DNA of 9,402 nucleotides, taken from the NCBI GenBank assembly GCA_023422005.1, contig JAEZSC010000118.1, positions 1 through 9,402 of the forward strand, read 5' to 3'. Below the pieces are notes generated by a model. That model ran no database searches and was not told the DNA's origin. It worked only from the letters and a program-made list of their open reading frames with translations. The first letter of the stretch is position 1; every line of letters starts with the position of its first letter. The DNA is from Bacillota bacterium (GTDB lineage: Bacteria; Bacillota; Clostridia; Christensenellales; UMGS416). Of this stretch, positions 1 to 7,720 are shown piece by piece. Both the position numbers and the translations under genes were made by a program.

Positions 1-2
1 TT

Positions 3-2141
3 GAGCACCTGATGAGCGAGCGGCTGGGCGACGTGGCCTATGGCCCGGCGGAGCGGCTGGTGCTGGGCGCGCCGCAGCCGCCGGTGGCGCTGCCGGAGGC
101 CAACCGGCTGATCCTCATAGACAACGCCGGCCGCGGTGAGGAGGAGCTGACCCGGCTGGAGGAGCTGATACAGCTGGAGCGCGAGGCTACCGTGGTGGCC
201 GGCGAGATCAAGCGCGCGGTGGGTTCACAGATTTGGAACGGCAAGACCGGGCTGTTCCGCCCGGCGGGGTATGGCGACGTTACCGTGCTGCTGCGGGCCA
301 TACGCAACGTGGCGCCGGTGTACGCCGAGGTGCTGCGCCGGGCCGGCATACCGGTGTACACCGAGGCCGAGAGCAGCTTCTGCGAAGAACTGGAGGTGCA
401 GCTGGCCATCAACCTGCTGCGACTGGTGGACAACGGCTCGCGGGATTATGAGCTGCTGAGCAGCCTGTATTCGGCGCTGGGTAACTTTTCGCTCCACGAC
501 CTCGTGGAGGTGCGCGGCATTTACCCCGACGGCTCCTTCGCCTCGGCGGTGGAGCGCTATTGCGCCCGGGAGACCGGCGACCTGGCTGACCGGCTCAACG
601 CATTTCTGCACAAGGTGTCCTTCTGGCGCTCTTATGCCCGCCACGCCGACATCGAAAAGCTGCTGTACCGCATCTACGATGACACGGGCTTTCTGGAATA
701 TGCCGGCACGCTGCCCGACGGCGAGGCCCGCCAGGCCAACCTGCGCACGCTGGCAACGCTGGCCAGAGGCTACGCGGCGGGGCTGTATGACTTCCTGCTC
801 AGCCTGGAGCGGCTGGAGGCGGGAGGGGCCCGCACCAGCCGCAGCGGGCAGGCGCTGGGCGCCGTTACGATCATGAGCGTGCACAAATCCAAGGGGTTGG
901 AGTTCCCTGTCGTTATCGTTGGCAATCTGGGCAAGAGAATCAACCTGATGGATACCCGCGAGGACATGCTGCTGCACGGTGAGCTGGGGTTGGGGCCCCG
1001 CTGCCTGAACCGCGAGCGGCGCACCCGCGGCAACACGATGGCCCACCAGGCCATCGCCGTGCGCGGCGTGGCAGACACGCTGAGCGAGGAAATGCGCATG
1101 CTGTACGTGGCGCTGACCCGGGCGCGGGAGCGGCTGATCCTCGTGGGCACCGTGCACGATCTCTCCAAGAAGCTGCCGGGCTGGGCCATGCCGCTTTCCC
1201 CGGCCATGCTGCGGGACCGCGGTTGCAGCTGGCTGGACTGGGTCGGCTCCATGGCCGTGCGCTGCAATGGGCCGCTGCGCGACGCGCTGGATCATCAGCC
1301 GCCGGCGCTTCCCGCACCGGCCTGGGCGTGCCACGTGGTACAGGCTCAAGACATCGCCGCCGACCGGCCCCAACGGGCGGACCGCGCCGCGGCGCTGCGC
1401 GACCTGTTACACCAGCTGGAGAACGTGCAGGTGTCCGATACGCTGCATGCGGCCTACGATTGGCAATATCCCTATGGCGACGGCTCAGCGCTGCCGGGCA
1501 AGGTGTCGGCCACGTCGCTGCTGGACAAGCAGCGCAACTGGCGCGGACCCATCCCCGCGCCGGAGATCCGCCGCAAGCCTGCGTTCCTGGAGGAGAAGAC
1601 CAGCTACAGCGCCACCGACCGGGGCACCTTCGCCCACACGGTGCTGCAGTTGATTCCCTTTGACACGCGGCCCGAGGCCGTGCCCGGCGTCGTCGAACAG
1701 TTGGAGGAGCGCGGGCTGCTGCCCGAGCAGGCCTCCCAGGTCATCGATCTCAAGTGGATCACGGGTTTCCTGCGCAGCGGCATCGCTGCGCGCATCCTGC
1801 GCTCGCCGCAGGTGCTGCGGGAGCTGCCCTTCAACCTTGCCCTGCCGGCATCGGAGGTGTTCACCCGGGAGCACGACGGTGCGCAGGTCGCTGAAACCAG
1901 CCGGGAACCCATCCTCGTGCAGGGGATCATCGATTGCTGCTTCCGCGAGGGCGACCACTGGGTGCTGCTGGACTACAAGACCAACCGCGTGGACGAGACC
2001 CACACCGCCGGGGACATCGCGACGTTCTACCGCCCGCAGCTGGACGTCTATGCCAAGGCCCTGGAGCAGATCACCGGCGCGTCAGTGGGGGAGGCCTACT
2101 TGTATCTGCTGTCCGTCCAGCAGGAGGTGCGGGTGTTCTAA
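3..2141 (+). CDS. addA: ATP-dependent helicase/nuclease subunit A (AddA), C-terminal part, 5' truncated
   Basis: AddA is the UvrD-like helicase plus RecB-type nuclease subunit of AddAB, which resects double-strand DNA ends for RecA-dependent repair. The frame is open to the left edge (codons at 3, 6 and 9 precede the first ATG at 12), so the gene begins outside the window; 712 residues remain of a family usually near 1,200. Numbering from position 3, superfamily 1 motif V (SVHKSKGLEF) is near residue 292 and motif VI (RMLYVALTRARERL) near 365-378. The C-terminal PD-(D/E)XK nuclease shows H545 (GTFAH), D644 (GIID), D657-Y-K659 (LLDYKTNR) and Q679-x3-Y683, so the nuclease looks intact. The N-terminal ATPase motifs would lie upstream. 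addB would be expected upstream too but cannot be seen. The next gene is 57 bases downstream on the same strand. Identification is confident from the motif V/VI plus nuclease combination. Confidence 0.93.
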   Translation, partial: EHLMSERLGDVAYGPAERLVLGAPQPPVALPEANRLILIDNAGRGEEELTRLEELIQLEREATVVAGEIKRAVGSQIWNGKTGLFRPAGYGDVTVLLRAIRNVAPVYAEVLRRAGIPVYTEAESSFCEELEVQLAINLLRLVDNGSRDYELLSSLYSALGNFSLHDLVEVRGIYPDGSFASAVERYCARETGDLADRLNAFLHKVSFWRSYARHADIEKLLYRIYDDTGFLEYAGTLPDGEARQANLRTLATLARGYAAGLYDFLLSLERLEAGGARTSRSGQALGAVTIMSVHKSKGLEFPVVIVGNLGKRINLMDTREDMLLHGELGLGPRCLNRERRTRGNTMAHQAIAVRGVADTLSEEMRMLYVALTRARERLILVGTVHDLSKKLPGWAMPLSPAMLRDRGCSWLDWVGSMAVRCNGPLRDALDHQPPALPAPAWACHVVQAQDIAADRPQRADRAAALRDLLHQLENVQVSDTLHAAYDWQYPYGDGSALPGKVSATSLLDKQRNWRGPIPAPEIRRKPAFLEEKTSYSATDRGTFAHTVLQLIPFDTRPEAVPGVVEQLEERGLLPEQASQVIDLKWITGFLRSGIAARILRSPQVLRELPFNLALPASEVFTREHDGAQVAETSREPILVQGIIDCCFREGDHWVLLDYKTNRVDETHTAGDIATFYRPQLDVYAKALEQITGASVGEAYLYLLSVQQEVRVF

Positions 2142-2183
2142 GGGTTATTGCTCCTTGTTCGCCTGTTCACTGCCCTTCACCGG

Positions 2184-2192
2184 TGTTATAAT
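2184..2192 (+). promoter_or_regulatory. Extended -10 promoter before the nuclease-helicase gene
   Basis: The sequence TGTTATAAT is a perfect extended -10 element (TG, one base, then TATAAT at 2187-2192). It lies in the 57-base gap after addA. No good -35 box sits at 16-18 bases upstream (the 17-base position reads TGTTCA), which extended -10 promoters tolerate. A start of transcription about seven bases downstream would fall at or next to the ATG at 2199, leaving almost no untranslated leader. This is a sequence match only. Confidence 0.5.
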
Positions 2193-2198
2193 ATCGCG

Positions 2199-4562
2199 AT
2201 GGCAGAAAACGGCATGCAAAAGAAGATCTCCCGGCTGTCTATACGGGAGTTCGTCGAGGGGATGTTTCTGGAGGGCGACCTGACGGCGTCGGCTTCCTCA
2301 CCTCTGCGCGCTGTGGAGGGCACGCGCATCCATAAGCGCGTGCAGGCCGACCGCGGCGACAACTATCGCTCCGAGGTGTCGCTGAACGCCGCCTTCGAGG
2401 GTGAGCTCACGGCGCTGCAGCTGTTCGGGCGCATCGACGGGCTGATCACCGATGGCGACAGCGTGACGATAGAGGAGATCAAATCCGTGCGCGGCGCGCT
2501 GCGGCCGGGTTTTGATGGCTTGCCTGTACACTGGGCCCAGGCCATGTGCTACGGAGCCATCTACAGCCTGCAGAACAACCTTTCCGAGATCACCATAGAG
2601 CTCGTTTACGTGCAGCTAGGCAGCGAGACCATGGCGCGCTACCCCCGCCGCTATGCGGCCCTGGAGCTGCAGGCATGGCTGCAGGACCTGTGCCGGCGTT
2701 GGCTAGCCGGCGCTGATCGAGAGGCCAAGCGCCTGCGCGAAAGCGCCGAGGCCATCCGCGCCATGGGCTTCCCCTTTGCTGACATCCGCCCCGGCCAGAA
2801 GGAAATGATAGAGGCCGTGTACGACCACGTGCGCAGCGGCGATCTGTTGTATGTGTGCGCGCCCACTGGCATCGGCAAGACCATGGGCGCGCTGTTCCCG
2901 GCGGTGAAGGCCATGGCCGACGGCCACTGCGAAAAACTCTTCTACCTGACCGCCCGCAACCCGGTCAAGCGAATCGCCGAAGAGGCACTGATACGGCTGA
3001 TCGGCAAAGGCTTCCCGCTGCGGAGCATCACGATGAGCGCCAAAGACAAGCTGTGCCCCATGCCCGAGGGTACGCCGTGCAACCCGGAGTTCTGCCCCCG
3101 GGCGGCGGGATTCTATGACCGGCTGTGGGGAGCGCTGGACGAGGCGCCGCCCATCGGCCACATGGACGCGGCCTTCGTGGAGAAGTTGGCTCAGAAGCAT
3201 ACTTTGTGCCCCCATGAGCTGTCTCTGTTCCTTGCGGAAATCTGCGACGTCGTGATCTGCGATTACAACAACGCCTTTGACCCGCGGGTACGCTACCAGC
3301 GCTTCTTCGACCGCGGGGGCGAGTATCAACTGCTGGTGGACGAGGCCCACAACCTCATAGACCGCGCCCGCGATATGTTCAGCGCTGTGCTGGACGAAAT
3401 GACCTGCGCGGTCTTCCTGCGTTCGATGCCGCTTATGAGCTTCGACGCGGCGATGGACGACCTTGCCAGCGCCGTCCAGGCGCTGTTGGAAGCCCTGCTG
3501 GCCCAGCGGGAGGAGCTGCAGGGCAACGACGAAGTGCCGCTGCCCTCCCCGCCCAGATCCATCGCGGACGCGGCCCAGGAGGTGCTCTCCTGCGCTGAGC
3601 CGGTGCTGATGGCCCAGGCCTCAGAGGCCAGCGACGAGCTTCTGAATCTGTACTTCATGGTGCGGACCTTCCTGGCTGTTGCCGAGCGCTTCGACGAGTG
3701 TTACCGGGTGATCCTTCGCCGCCGGGAGGATGCGCTGGAACTGAACCTGCGCTGCCTGGACCCTTCCAAAGACCTGCGCGAGGTCATGGAGCGCGTGCAC
3801 GGGGCAGTGTTCTATTCGGCCACGCTGACGCCCTTCGGCTACTACGCCCGGCTCATCGGCGGCAGTAACGAGGCCAGCTTTTTGATGCTGCCCTCGCCTT
3901 ACCCCCACGAGAACCTGCAGGTCAGCATGGCGCCCATCGACACGACCTACGCCCGCCGCGATGGGTCACTGAACTCCCTGGTGGACGCGCTGAGCGCCTT
4001 TGTCAGCGGCAGAGTGGGCAACTATCTGGTCTTCTTCCCGTCCTACCAATACATGGCCAAGGCACACGAACTGTTCACACTTCGTAACCCCCAGGTGTTC
4101 ACACCTATGCAATCCTCAGGTATGAGCGAGCGGGACCGTACGGCATTCCTGGCCCATTTCGACGGCGAGTACGAGAGCGGCATGGCGGCTTTCGCCGTCA
4201 TGGGAGGCATCTTCGGCGAGGGCATCGACCTGACCGGTGAGCGCGTCATCGGCGTGGCCATCGTCGGCGTGGGCATACCGCAGATCAGCCTGGAGCGCAG
4301 CCTGATTCAACAGTACCATGACGAGCGCGACGAGCCGGGCTACGACTACGCCTACACGATACCGGGCATGGGCCGCGTGCTGCAGGCGGTAGGGCGGCTG
4401 ATCCGCAGCGGCGAAGACCGCGGCGTGGCACTGCTGCTGGACCGACGCTTCGGCTGGCAGAAATACGACGAACTGACTCCCGAATGGTGGAAGCCGGTGC
4501 GGCGCTGCGCCGGCAGCAGGGAAGTGGCCCGCAACGTAAAGCAGTTCTGGCAGTGGAATTAA
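2199..4562 (+). CDS. PD-(D/E)XK nuclease fused to Rad3/XPD/DinG-family Fe-S helicase
   Basis: Predicted 787-residue nuclease-helicase. The N-terminal ~170 residues carry a RecB/Cas4-like nuclease pattern: H45 (GTRIH), D80 (GRIDG), E93-I-K95 (EEIKS) and Q114-x3-Y118. The superfamily 2 helicase follows: Q200 (IRPGQ), Walker A APTGIGKT at 221-228, four cysteines placed as an XPD-type iron-sulfur ligand set (C286, C294, C299, C337), DEAH at 381-384, SATLTP at 540-545, GEGIDL near 673-678 and QAVGRLIRS at 729-737. Rad3/DinG helicases unwind 5'-to-3' and act in repair and on unusual DNA structures; coupling to a nuclease suggests DNA end or flap processing, but the substrate is unknown. The frame also opens at a TTG at 2148 adding 17 residues; I chose ATG 2199 because the extra residues do not look conserved and a promoter -10 lies inside them. 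Neither start has a well-spaced Shine-Dalgarno: AGGAGGTG at 2122-2129 is 18 bases before the TTG. An ATG at 2214 is another option. Confidence 0.88.
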   Translation: MAENGMQKKISRLSIREFVEGMFLEGDLTASASSPLRAVEGTRIHKRVQADRGDNYRSEVSLNAAFEGELTALQLFGRIDGLITDGDSVTIEEIKSVRGALRPGFDGLPVHWAQAMCYGAIYSLQNNLSEITIELVYVQLGSETMARYPRRYAALELQAWLQDLCRRWLAGADREAKRLRESAEAIRAMGFPFADIRPGQKEMIEAVYDHVRSGDLLYVCAPTGIGKTMGALFPAVKAMADGHCEKLFYLTARNPVKRIAEEALIRLIGKGFPLRSITMSAKDKLCPMPEGTPCNPEFCPRAAGFYDRLWGALDEAPPIGHMDAAFVEKLAQKHTLCPHELSLFLAEICDVVICDYNNAFDPRVRYQRFFDRGGEYQLLVDEAHNLIDRARDMFSAVLDEMTCAVFLRSMPLMSFDAAMDDLASAVQALLEALLAQREELQGNDEVPLPSPPRSIADAAQEVLSCAEPVLMAQASEASDELLNLYFMVRTFLAVAERFDECYRVILRRREDALELNLRCLDPSKDLREVMERVHGAVFYSATLTPFGYYARLIGGSNEASFLMLPSPYPHENLQVSMAPIDTTYARRDGSLNSLVDALSAFVSGRVGNYLVFFPSYQYMAKAHELFTLRNPQVFTPMQSSGMSERDRTAFLAHFDGEYESGMAAFAVMGGIFGEGIDLTGERVIGVAIVGVGIPQISLERSLIQQYHDERDEPGYDYAYTIPGMGRVLQAVGRLIRSGEDRGVALLLDRRFGWQKYDELTPEWWKPVRRCAGSREVARNVKQFWQWN

Positions 4563-4583
4563 GTTGTTTAAGCTATGATTCGT

Positions 4584-4612
4584 TTGACAATTAACTGCGC
4601 ATTTACTATCAT
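4584..4612 (+). promoter_or_regulatory. Sigma-A type promoter for the yqeG operon
   Basis: A perfect -35 box TTGACA (4584-4589) is followed after exactly 17 bases by TATCAT (4607-4612), five of six matches to the -10 consensus. It lies in an AT-rich island just after the helicase stop codon. Transcription would begin near 4619, giving a leader of about 46 bases before the ATG at 4666. This start point lies downstream of the alternative GTG-initiated frame only by a few bases (GTG at 4630). Confidence 0.75.
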
Positions 4613-4654
4613 TTAATGTATGCGCGCTTGTGAAGCAGCGCAAAGTAACGCTCA

Positions 4655-4660
4655 AAGGGG
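4655..4660 (+). promoter_or_regulatory. Ribosome binding site that fixes the yqeG start
   Basis: AAGGGG at 4655-4660 stands five bases before ATG 4666, a standard Shine-Dalgarno distance. The upstream in-frame GTG at 4630 has no comparable site, so the shorter reading (170 residues) is preferred. Confidence 0.65.
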
Positions 4661-4665
4661 AGCTT

Positions 4666-5178
4666 ATGAAGCTTTTGGAACCTTGGTGTAAAGTGGAGCA
4701 TGTGTCCGCCATCGACCTGGAATCCTTGCGCCGGCAGGGCATGGACACGCTGCTGCTGGACATGGACAACACCGTGGTTCCTTGGCACACCTTCGACATC
4801 GAGGACCGGACCCGCTCTTGGGTGGAATCCGCCAAAGCGATGGGTTACAAAATCTGCATCATTTCCAACAACCACCGCTGGCGAATCGAGCGCCTGGCAG
4901 GCATGCTGCAGGTGCAGGGCGTATGGAACGCCTGCAAACCTTTCCTTGGCGGCTATCTGCGGGCACTTCGCACCGTCAACGCTCACCGAAACCAATGCGT
5001 GCTGGTTGGCGATCAGGTCTTTACCGATATACTCGGGGCGAATCTGATGGGCATCCGCACGATCCTTGTGAAACCGCTTTCCCAACGGGAGCACAAGTGG
5101 ACCCGGTTCATGCGCCGCTTTGAGCGTCGCACCGGCCAGACGGCCGTCATCACAGAGGCACAGCGCAGCGGTGAGTGA
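4666..5178 (+). CDS. yqeG: YqeG-family HAD-superfamily (IIIA) phosphatase
   Basis: A 170-residue protein with the four HAD motifs: motif I LLLDMDNT with nucleophile D32 and acid/base D34, motif II IISNN with S67, motif III lysine K91 (CKPF), and motif IV GDQVFTD with D116 and D121. The short length, lack of a large cap domain, and the start MKLLEPWCKV fit the YqeG/YrxF branch of Firmicutes HAD phosphatases; the physiological substrate of that branch is not well established. An in-frame GTG at 4630 would add 12 residues but lacks a ribosome binding site and the added residues do not resemble the family. In Bacillus yqeG begins a cluster with yqeH and aroE; here the next gene is an endonuclease IV relative whose GTG start overlaps this stop by 8 bases, implying translational coupling. 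Transcription is probably driven by the promoter at 4584-4612. Confidence 0.88.
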   Translation: MKLLEPWCKVEHVSAIDLESLRRQGMDTLLLDMDNTVVPWHTFDIEDRTRSWVESAKAMGYKICIISNNHRWRIERLAGMLQVQGVWNACKPFLGGYLRALRTVNAHRNQCVLVGDQVFTDILGANLMGIRTILVKPLSQREHKWTRFMRRFERRTGQTAVITEAQRSGE

Positions 5179-6058
5179 GCACATTCGGTTTGGCCCCTCG
5201 GGCATATCGGAACCCTTTTATCAGCAGGGCTTCAAACACAGCTACCAGATGCCCGCATGGCTGCGCTCCATGGGGCTTTCCGCTTATGAGTATTCTTTTG
5301 GCCGTGGCATCAACATCGGAGAAGAAAAGGCGCGTTTGCTGGGCGAGCAGGTTGCGTCTCACGACATCTCCATGTCCGTGCACGCGCCTTATTACATCAA
5401 TCTGTGCAGCCCCGGCGAGGAGCAGCGGGCCAAGTCTCGCAACTACATCATCAGGAGTGTGCGTACGGCCCGGCAGATGGGAGCGACGCGCGTCGTGTTC
5501 CACTCCGGCTCCGTGGCTGGTATGGACCGCGCCGAAGCCCTGCGGCTGACGATGGGGGAGGTCGAGCGCCTGCTTGCGGAACTCAGCGACGCGCCGGACA
5601 TCCTGCTGTGCCCGGAGACCATGGGAAAGCTCAACCAACAGGGCACGGTGGACGAGATCCTGCAGATCTGCTCCATCGACCGCCAGCGGCTGCTGCCGGC
5701 GGTGGATTTCGGCCACATCAACGCGCTGACCCAGGGCAGTCTCAAAACTGCCGAGGATTTCCGGCGCATCGTGAATGCCATTGAGGGTACGTTGGGTACT
5801 CAAGCAGCCCGGCGGTTTCACATCCACTTCAGCCACATCGAATACGGCAAGTCCGGCGAGGTGCGACACCTGACCTTCGAGGACACGGTGTACGGGCCGT
5901 TCTTCGAGCCGCTGGCGCAGGTGCTCTCCGAACGGAATCTGGCGCCCGTGGTCATCTGCGAATCCAAGGACAGGATGGCAGAGGACGCGCTGCGCATGAA
6001 GTCGATATATGAAGAAGCCTGTGACAATCGCTCCAGCCAACAGGTTGAGGAGGAGTAG
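5171..6058 (+). CDS. Endonuclease IV-like (AP endonuclease family 2) TIM-barrel protein
   Basis: A 295-residue protein resembling deoxyribonuclease IV (Nfo), which cleaves DNA at abasic sites using a trinuclear zinc centre. Most ligand positions are visible: H71 (VHAPYYINL), H111 (VFHSGS), E149 (CPETMG), D179 and H182 (VDFGHINA), H219 (FHIHFS), H233 and E264 (VICES). The position matching the Asp two residues before the last ligand His appears to be V231 (GEVRH instead of DRH), with E230 next to it, so this is a divergent subgroup and AP endonuclease activity is inferred, not certain. The GTG at 5171 is chosen because it begins MSEHIRFGPSG, the expected first strand, and overlaps the yqeG stop by 8 bases; an upstream TTG at 5120 would add 17 unlikely residues. 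The Shine-Dalgarno is weak (AGAGG at 5154-5158, 12 bases away), fitting coupled translation. The C-terminus ends in an acidic EEE that doubles as the next gene's ribosome binding site. Confidence 0.85.
   Translation: MSEHIRFGPSGISEPFYQQGFKHSYQMPAWLRSMGLSAYEYSFGRGINIGEEKARLLGEQVASHDISMSVHAPYYINLCSPGEEQRAKSRNYIIRSVRTARQMGATRVVFHSGSVAGMDRAEALRLTMGEVERLLAELSDAPDILLCPETMGKLNQQGTVDEILQICSIDRQRLLPAVDFGHINALTQGSLKTAEDFRRIVNAIEGTLGTQAARRFHIHFSHIEYGKSGEVRHLTFEDTVYGPFFEPLAQVLSERNLAPVVICESKDRMAEDALRMKSIYEEACDNRSSQQVEEE
6047..6055 (+). promoter_or_regulatory. Ribosome binding site of the VOC gene, embedded in the preceding coding region
   Basis: GAGGAGGAG at 6047-6055 encodes the last three glutamates of the endonuclease IV-like protein and is also a strong Shine-Dalgarno, five bases from ATG 6061. 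It indicates that the two genes are read from one transcript. Confidence 0.7.
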
Positions 6059-6060
6059 AT

Positions 6061-6486
6061 ATGGATTTGGGAATGCTTTTCACAAGAGTGGGATACTGCT
6101 ATCTGCCCACCACGAAAATTGCTGAATCCATTGATTGGTATACAAAAAATCTCGGGCTTAAGCTGAGCGAGAAGTTTGAAGACAGGGGATCGTTCATCGG
6201 CGTTTTGCGTTATCCACATAAAAATGCAATCGCAGTGGTGCTGGTAGAAACGAAAGAGGATCATCCTTTGAAGATAAACAGGAACGGTCGGGAGTTTCCG
6301 GTACTCGCGATGAATTGCCCTGATATTGTTCATACGCATTCAGTACTAAAAGAAAACGGCGTGGAAGTTGATGAGATCCATACCTTAGGCGCAGGAGAAG
6401 CGAAATATTTCTATTTTAGGGATAATGAAGGCAACTTGCTAGAAGCCGCTTGGTCTATATGGGATCCGCAGGATGAAATCGTATAG
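6061..6486 (+). CDS. VOC/glyoxalase-fold family protein
   Basis: A 141-residue protein with the single-chain vicinal-oxygen-chelate pattern: an opening beta strand and helix (RVGYCYLPTTKIAESIDWY, residues 9-27) leading to the NLGLKL turn, and the typical ending FRDNEGNLLEAAW at 119-131. E128 matches the usual last metal-ligand glutamate, and E63 is a candidate in the first module. The position that normally holds the first ligand His appears to be R9, so the metal site may be altered. VOC proteins include glyoxalase I, fosfomycin and bleomycin resistance proteins and dioxygenases; the sequence does not let me choose, and many are uncharacterised. It starts 2 bases after the preceding stop with a strong ribosome binding site. 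Its base composition is clearly more AT-rich than its neighbours (many AAA, ATT and GAA codons), suggesting horizontal acquisition. No terminator is evident right after it. Confidence 0.8.
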   Translation: MDLGMLFTRVGYCYLPTTKIAESIDWYTKNLGLKLSEKFEDRGSFIGVLRYPHKNAIAVVLVETKEDHPLKINRNGREFPVLAMNCPDIVHTHSVLKENGVEVDEIHTLGAGEAKYFYFRDNEGNLLEAAWSIWDPQDEIV

Positions 6487-6586
6487 AGTGTCTGTAGCCC
6501 AGTCGACCCAATGTATAAGAAAGAGACTCAACAGCATTATCATGTGAAAAAGGTCATCTCCGTGTAAATGCCACGGCCCTGTTATC

Positions 6587-6616
6587 TTGTTCCAGCTGGT
6601 AATTCTGTGTTATACT
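6587..6616 (+). promoter_or_regulatory. Promoter for the peptidase-efp operon
   Basis: An extended -10 element, TGTTATACT (TG at 6608-6609, TATACT at 6611-6616), is preceded by a weak -35 candidate TTGTTC (6587-6592) at 18 bases. Transcription would start near 6623, leaving a leader of about 23 bases containing the GGAGG ribosome binding site at 6633-6637. The rest of the 159-base gap from 6487 is moderately AT-rich, with only a weak 5-bp hairpin (6560-6576) and no clear gene or terminator. Confidence 0.6.
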
Positions 6617-6645
6617 ATTCGGAGTAAGTCTTGGAGGACGCACCC

Positions 6646-7707
6646 ATGAAACATCGTGTGGACAGGCTTCTCGATGCCCTGCCGGGGTTGGGAGCCGAAG
6701 CCATCGTCGTCCATAAACCGCAGAACATCCGCTATCTTACCGGTTTCACCGGCGAGGGCTATGCGTACTTCAGCCCGTCAGCGCAGGTCATCGTTACTGA
6801 TTCGCGCTACACCGAGCAGGCGCATCGCCAATCAGAAGGGTTCGATATCCTCGAGCGTGGCTTCGATGGCTTTATGAGCACTCTGGCCTCGCTGGCTGAT
6901 ACCACCGCGACGCTGGCTTATGAGGACGACCACCTGACCGTGGCCGAGCTGCGCGGCATTGAGCAGGCGCTGCAAGGCCAGGCGCTGGTCAGCGCCCAGG
7001 GAATCGTCGCCAAGCTGCGCGAGATCAAGGATGAAGCCGAGATTGCCGCGCTCAAGCGCGCCTGCGAGATCACCGACGCTGTTTTTGCCCGCGCGCTGGA
7101 CATTGCCCGCCCGGGCATCACCGAGAAGGACCTCGTTACCGAGCTCATCTATGACATGGCTCGTCGATTCAAGGCCGGCCCCAGCTTCGATTTCATCGTG
7201 GCCGCCGGCGAAAACGGATCCATGCCCCACGCCGTGCCCAGCGAGCGCGTCATGCGCCAGGGCGACATGGTGACGCTGGATTTCGGCGCCGAGTACCAGG
7301 GTTACAAGGCCGACATGACGCGCACCTTCGCGCTGGGCCGCCCTTCGGACACGCTGCAGGAAGTATATAACATTGTGCGCGAGGCACAGGCCAAGGCCGC
7401 CGAGGCGCTGCGCCCCGGCGCCGATTGCCGCGCGGTGGACGCCGTGGCCCGCGACCTGATCGCGGCCTACGGATACGGCGGCAACTTCGGCCATGGCCTG
7501 GGCCACAGCCTTGGCCTGGAGATCCACGAAAGCCCGCGGTTGAGCGCAAAGAGCACGGCCACACTGCAGAGCGGCATGGCCATCACCGTGGAGCCTGGCA
7601 TCTATCTGCCGGGCGTTGGCGGCGTGAGGATTGAGGACACCTGTCTGATTACAGATACCGGTTGGGTGAGCCTTTTTAAATCTGACAAAAATCTCATCAT
7701 ACTTTAG
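6646..7707 (+). CDS. Xaa-Pro aminopeptidase/dipeptidase, M24 family (YqhT-like)
   Basis: A cytoplasmic metallopeptidase predicted to release residues N-terminal to proline. The 353-residue protein has a creatinase-type N-terminal domain (about 1-125, with VHKPQNIRYLTGFTG at 22-36) and a C-terminal pita-bread catalytic domain. All five metal ligands are visible: D212 (TLDFG), D223 (KADMTRTF), H287 (GHGLGH), E316 (VEPGIY) and E330 (VRIED). The catalytic-type histidines H195 (MPHAVPS) and H294 (IHES) are also present. No signal peptide. ATG 6646 is chosen because GGAGG at 6633-6637 lies eight bases upstream; an in-frame TTG at 6631 would overlap that site. efp follows after 13 bases, the same order as yqhT-efp in Bacillus, so the two are probably co-transcribed. 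The length and position fit the short YqhT type more than the longer E. coli PepP; whether it is an aminopeptidase or dipeptidase cannot be decided from sequence. Confidence 0.92.
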   Translation: MKHRVDRLLDALPGLGAEAIVVHKPQNIRYLTGFTGEGYAYFSPSAQVIVTDSRYTEQAHRQSEGFDILERGFDGFMSTLASLADTTATLAYEDDHLTVAELRGIEQALQGQALVSAQGIVAKLREIKDEAEIAALKRACEITDAVFARALDIARPGITEKDLVTELIYDMARRFKAGPSFDFIVAAGENGSMPHAVPSERVMRQGDMVTLDFGAEYQGYKADMTRTFALGRPSDTLQEVYNIVREAQAKAAEALRPGADCRAVDAVARDLIAAYGYGGNFGHGLGHSLGLEIHESPRLSAKSTATLQSGMAITVEPGIYLPGVGGVRIEDTCLITDTGWVSLFKSDKNLIIL

Positions 7708-7720
7708 CGGAGGGACACCA

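Noticed and set aside
225..1373. Long minus-strand open frame (382 codons) opposite addA
   Set aside because: Typical antisense shadow of a GC-rich gene: composition is rich in Arg, Gln, His and Ala, no family motif is seen, and the plus-strand frame has clear AddA motifs.
5150..6040. Minus-strand open frame (296 codons) opposite the endonuclease IV-like gene
   Set aside because: Mirror of a well-supported plus-strand gene with conserved metal-ligand motifs; no recognisable domain or ribosome binding site of its own.
6560..6576. Terminator after the VOC gene
   Set aside because: Only a 5-bp stem (CCGTG/CACGG) with a seven-base loop and no following T-run.
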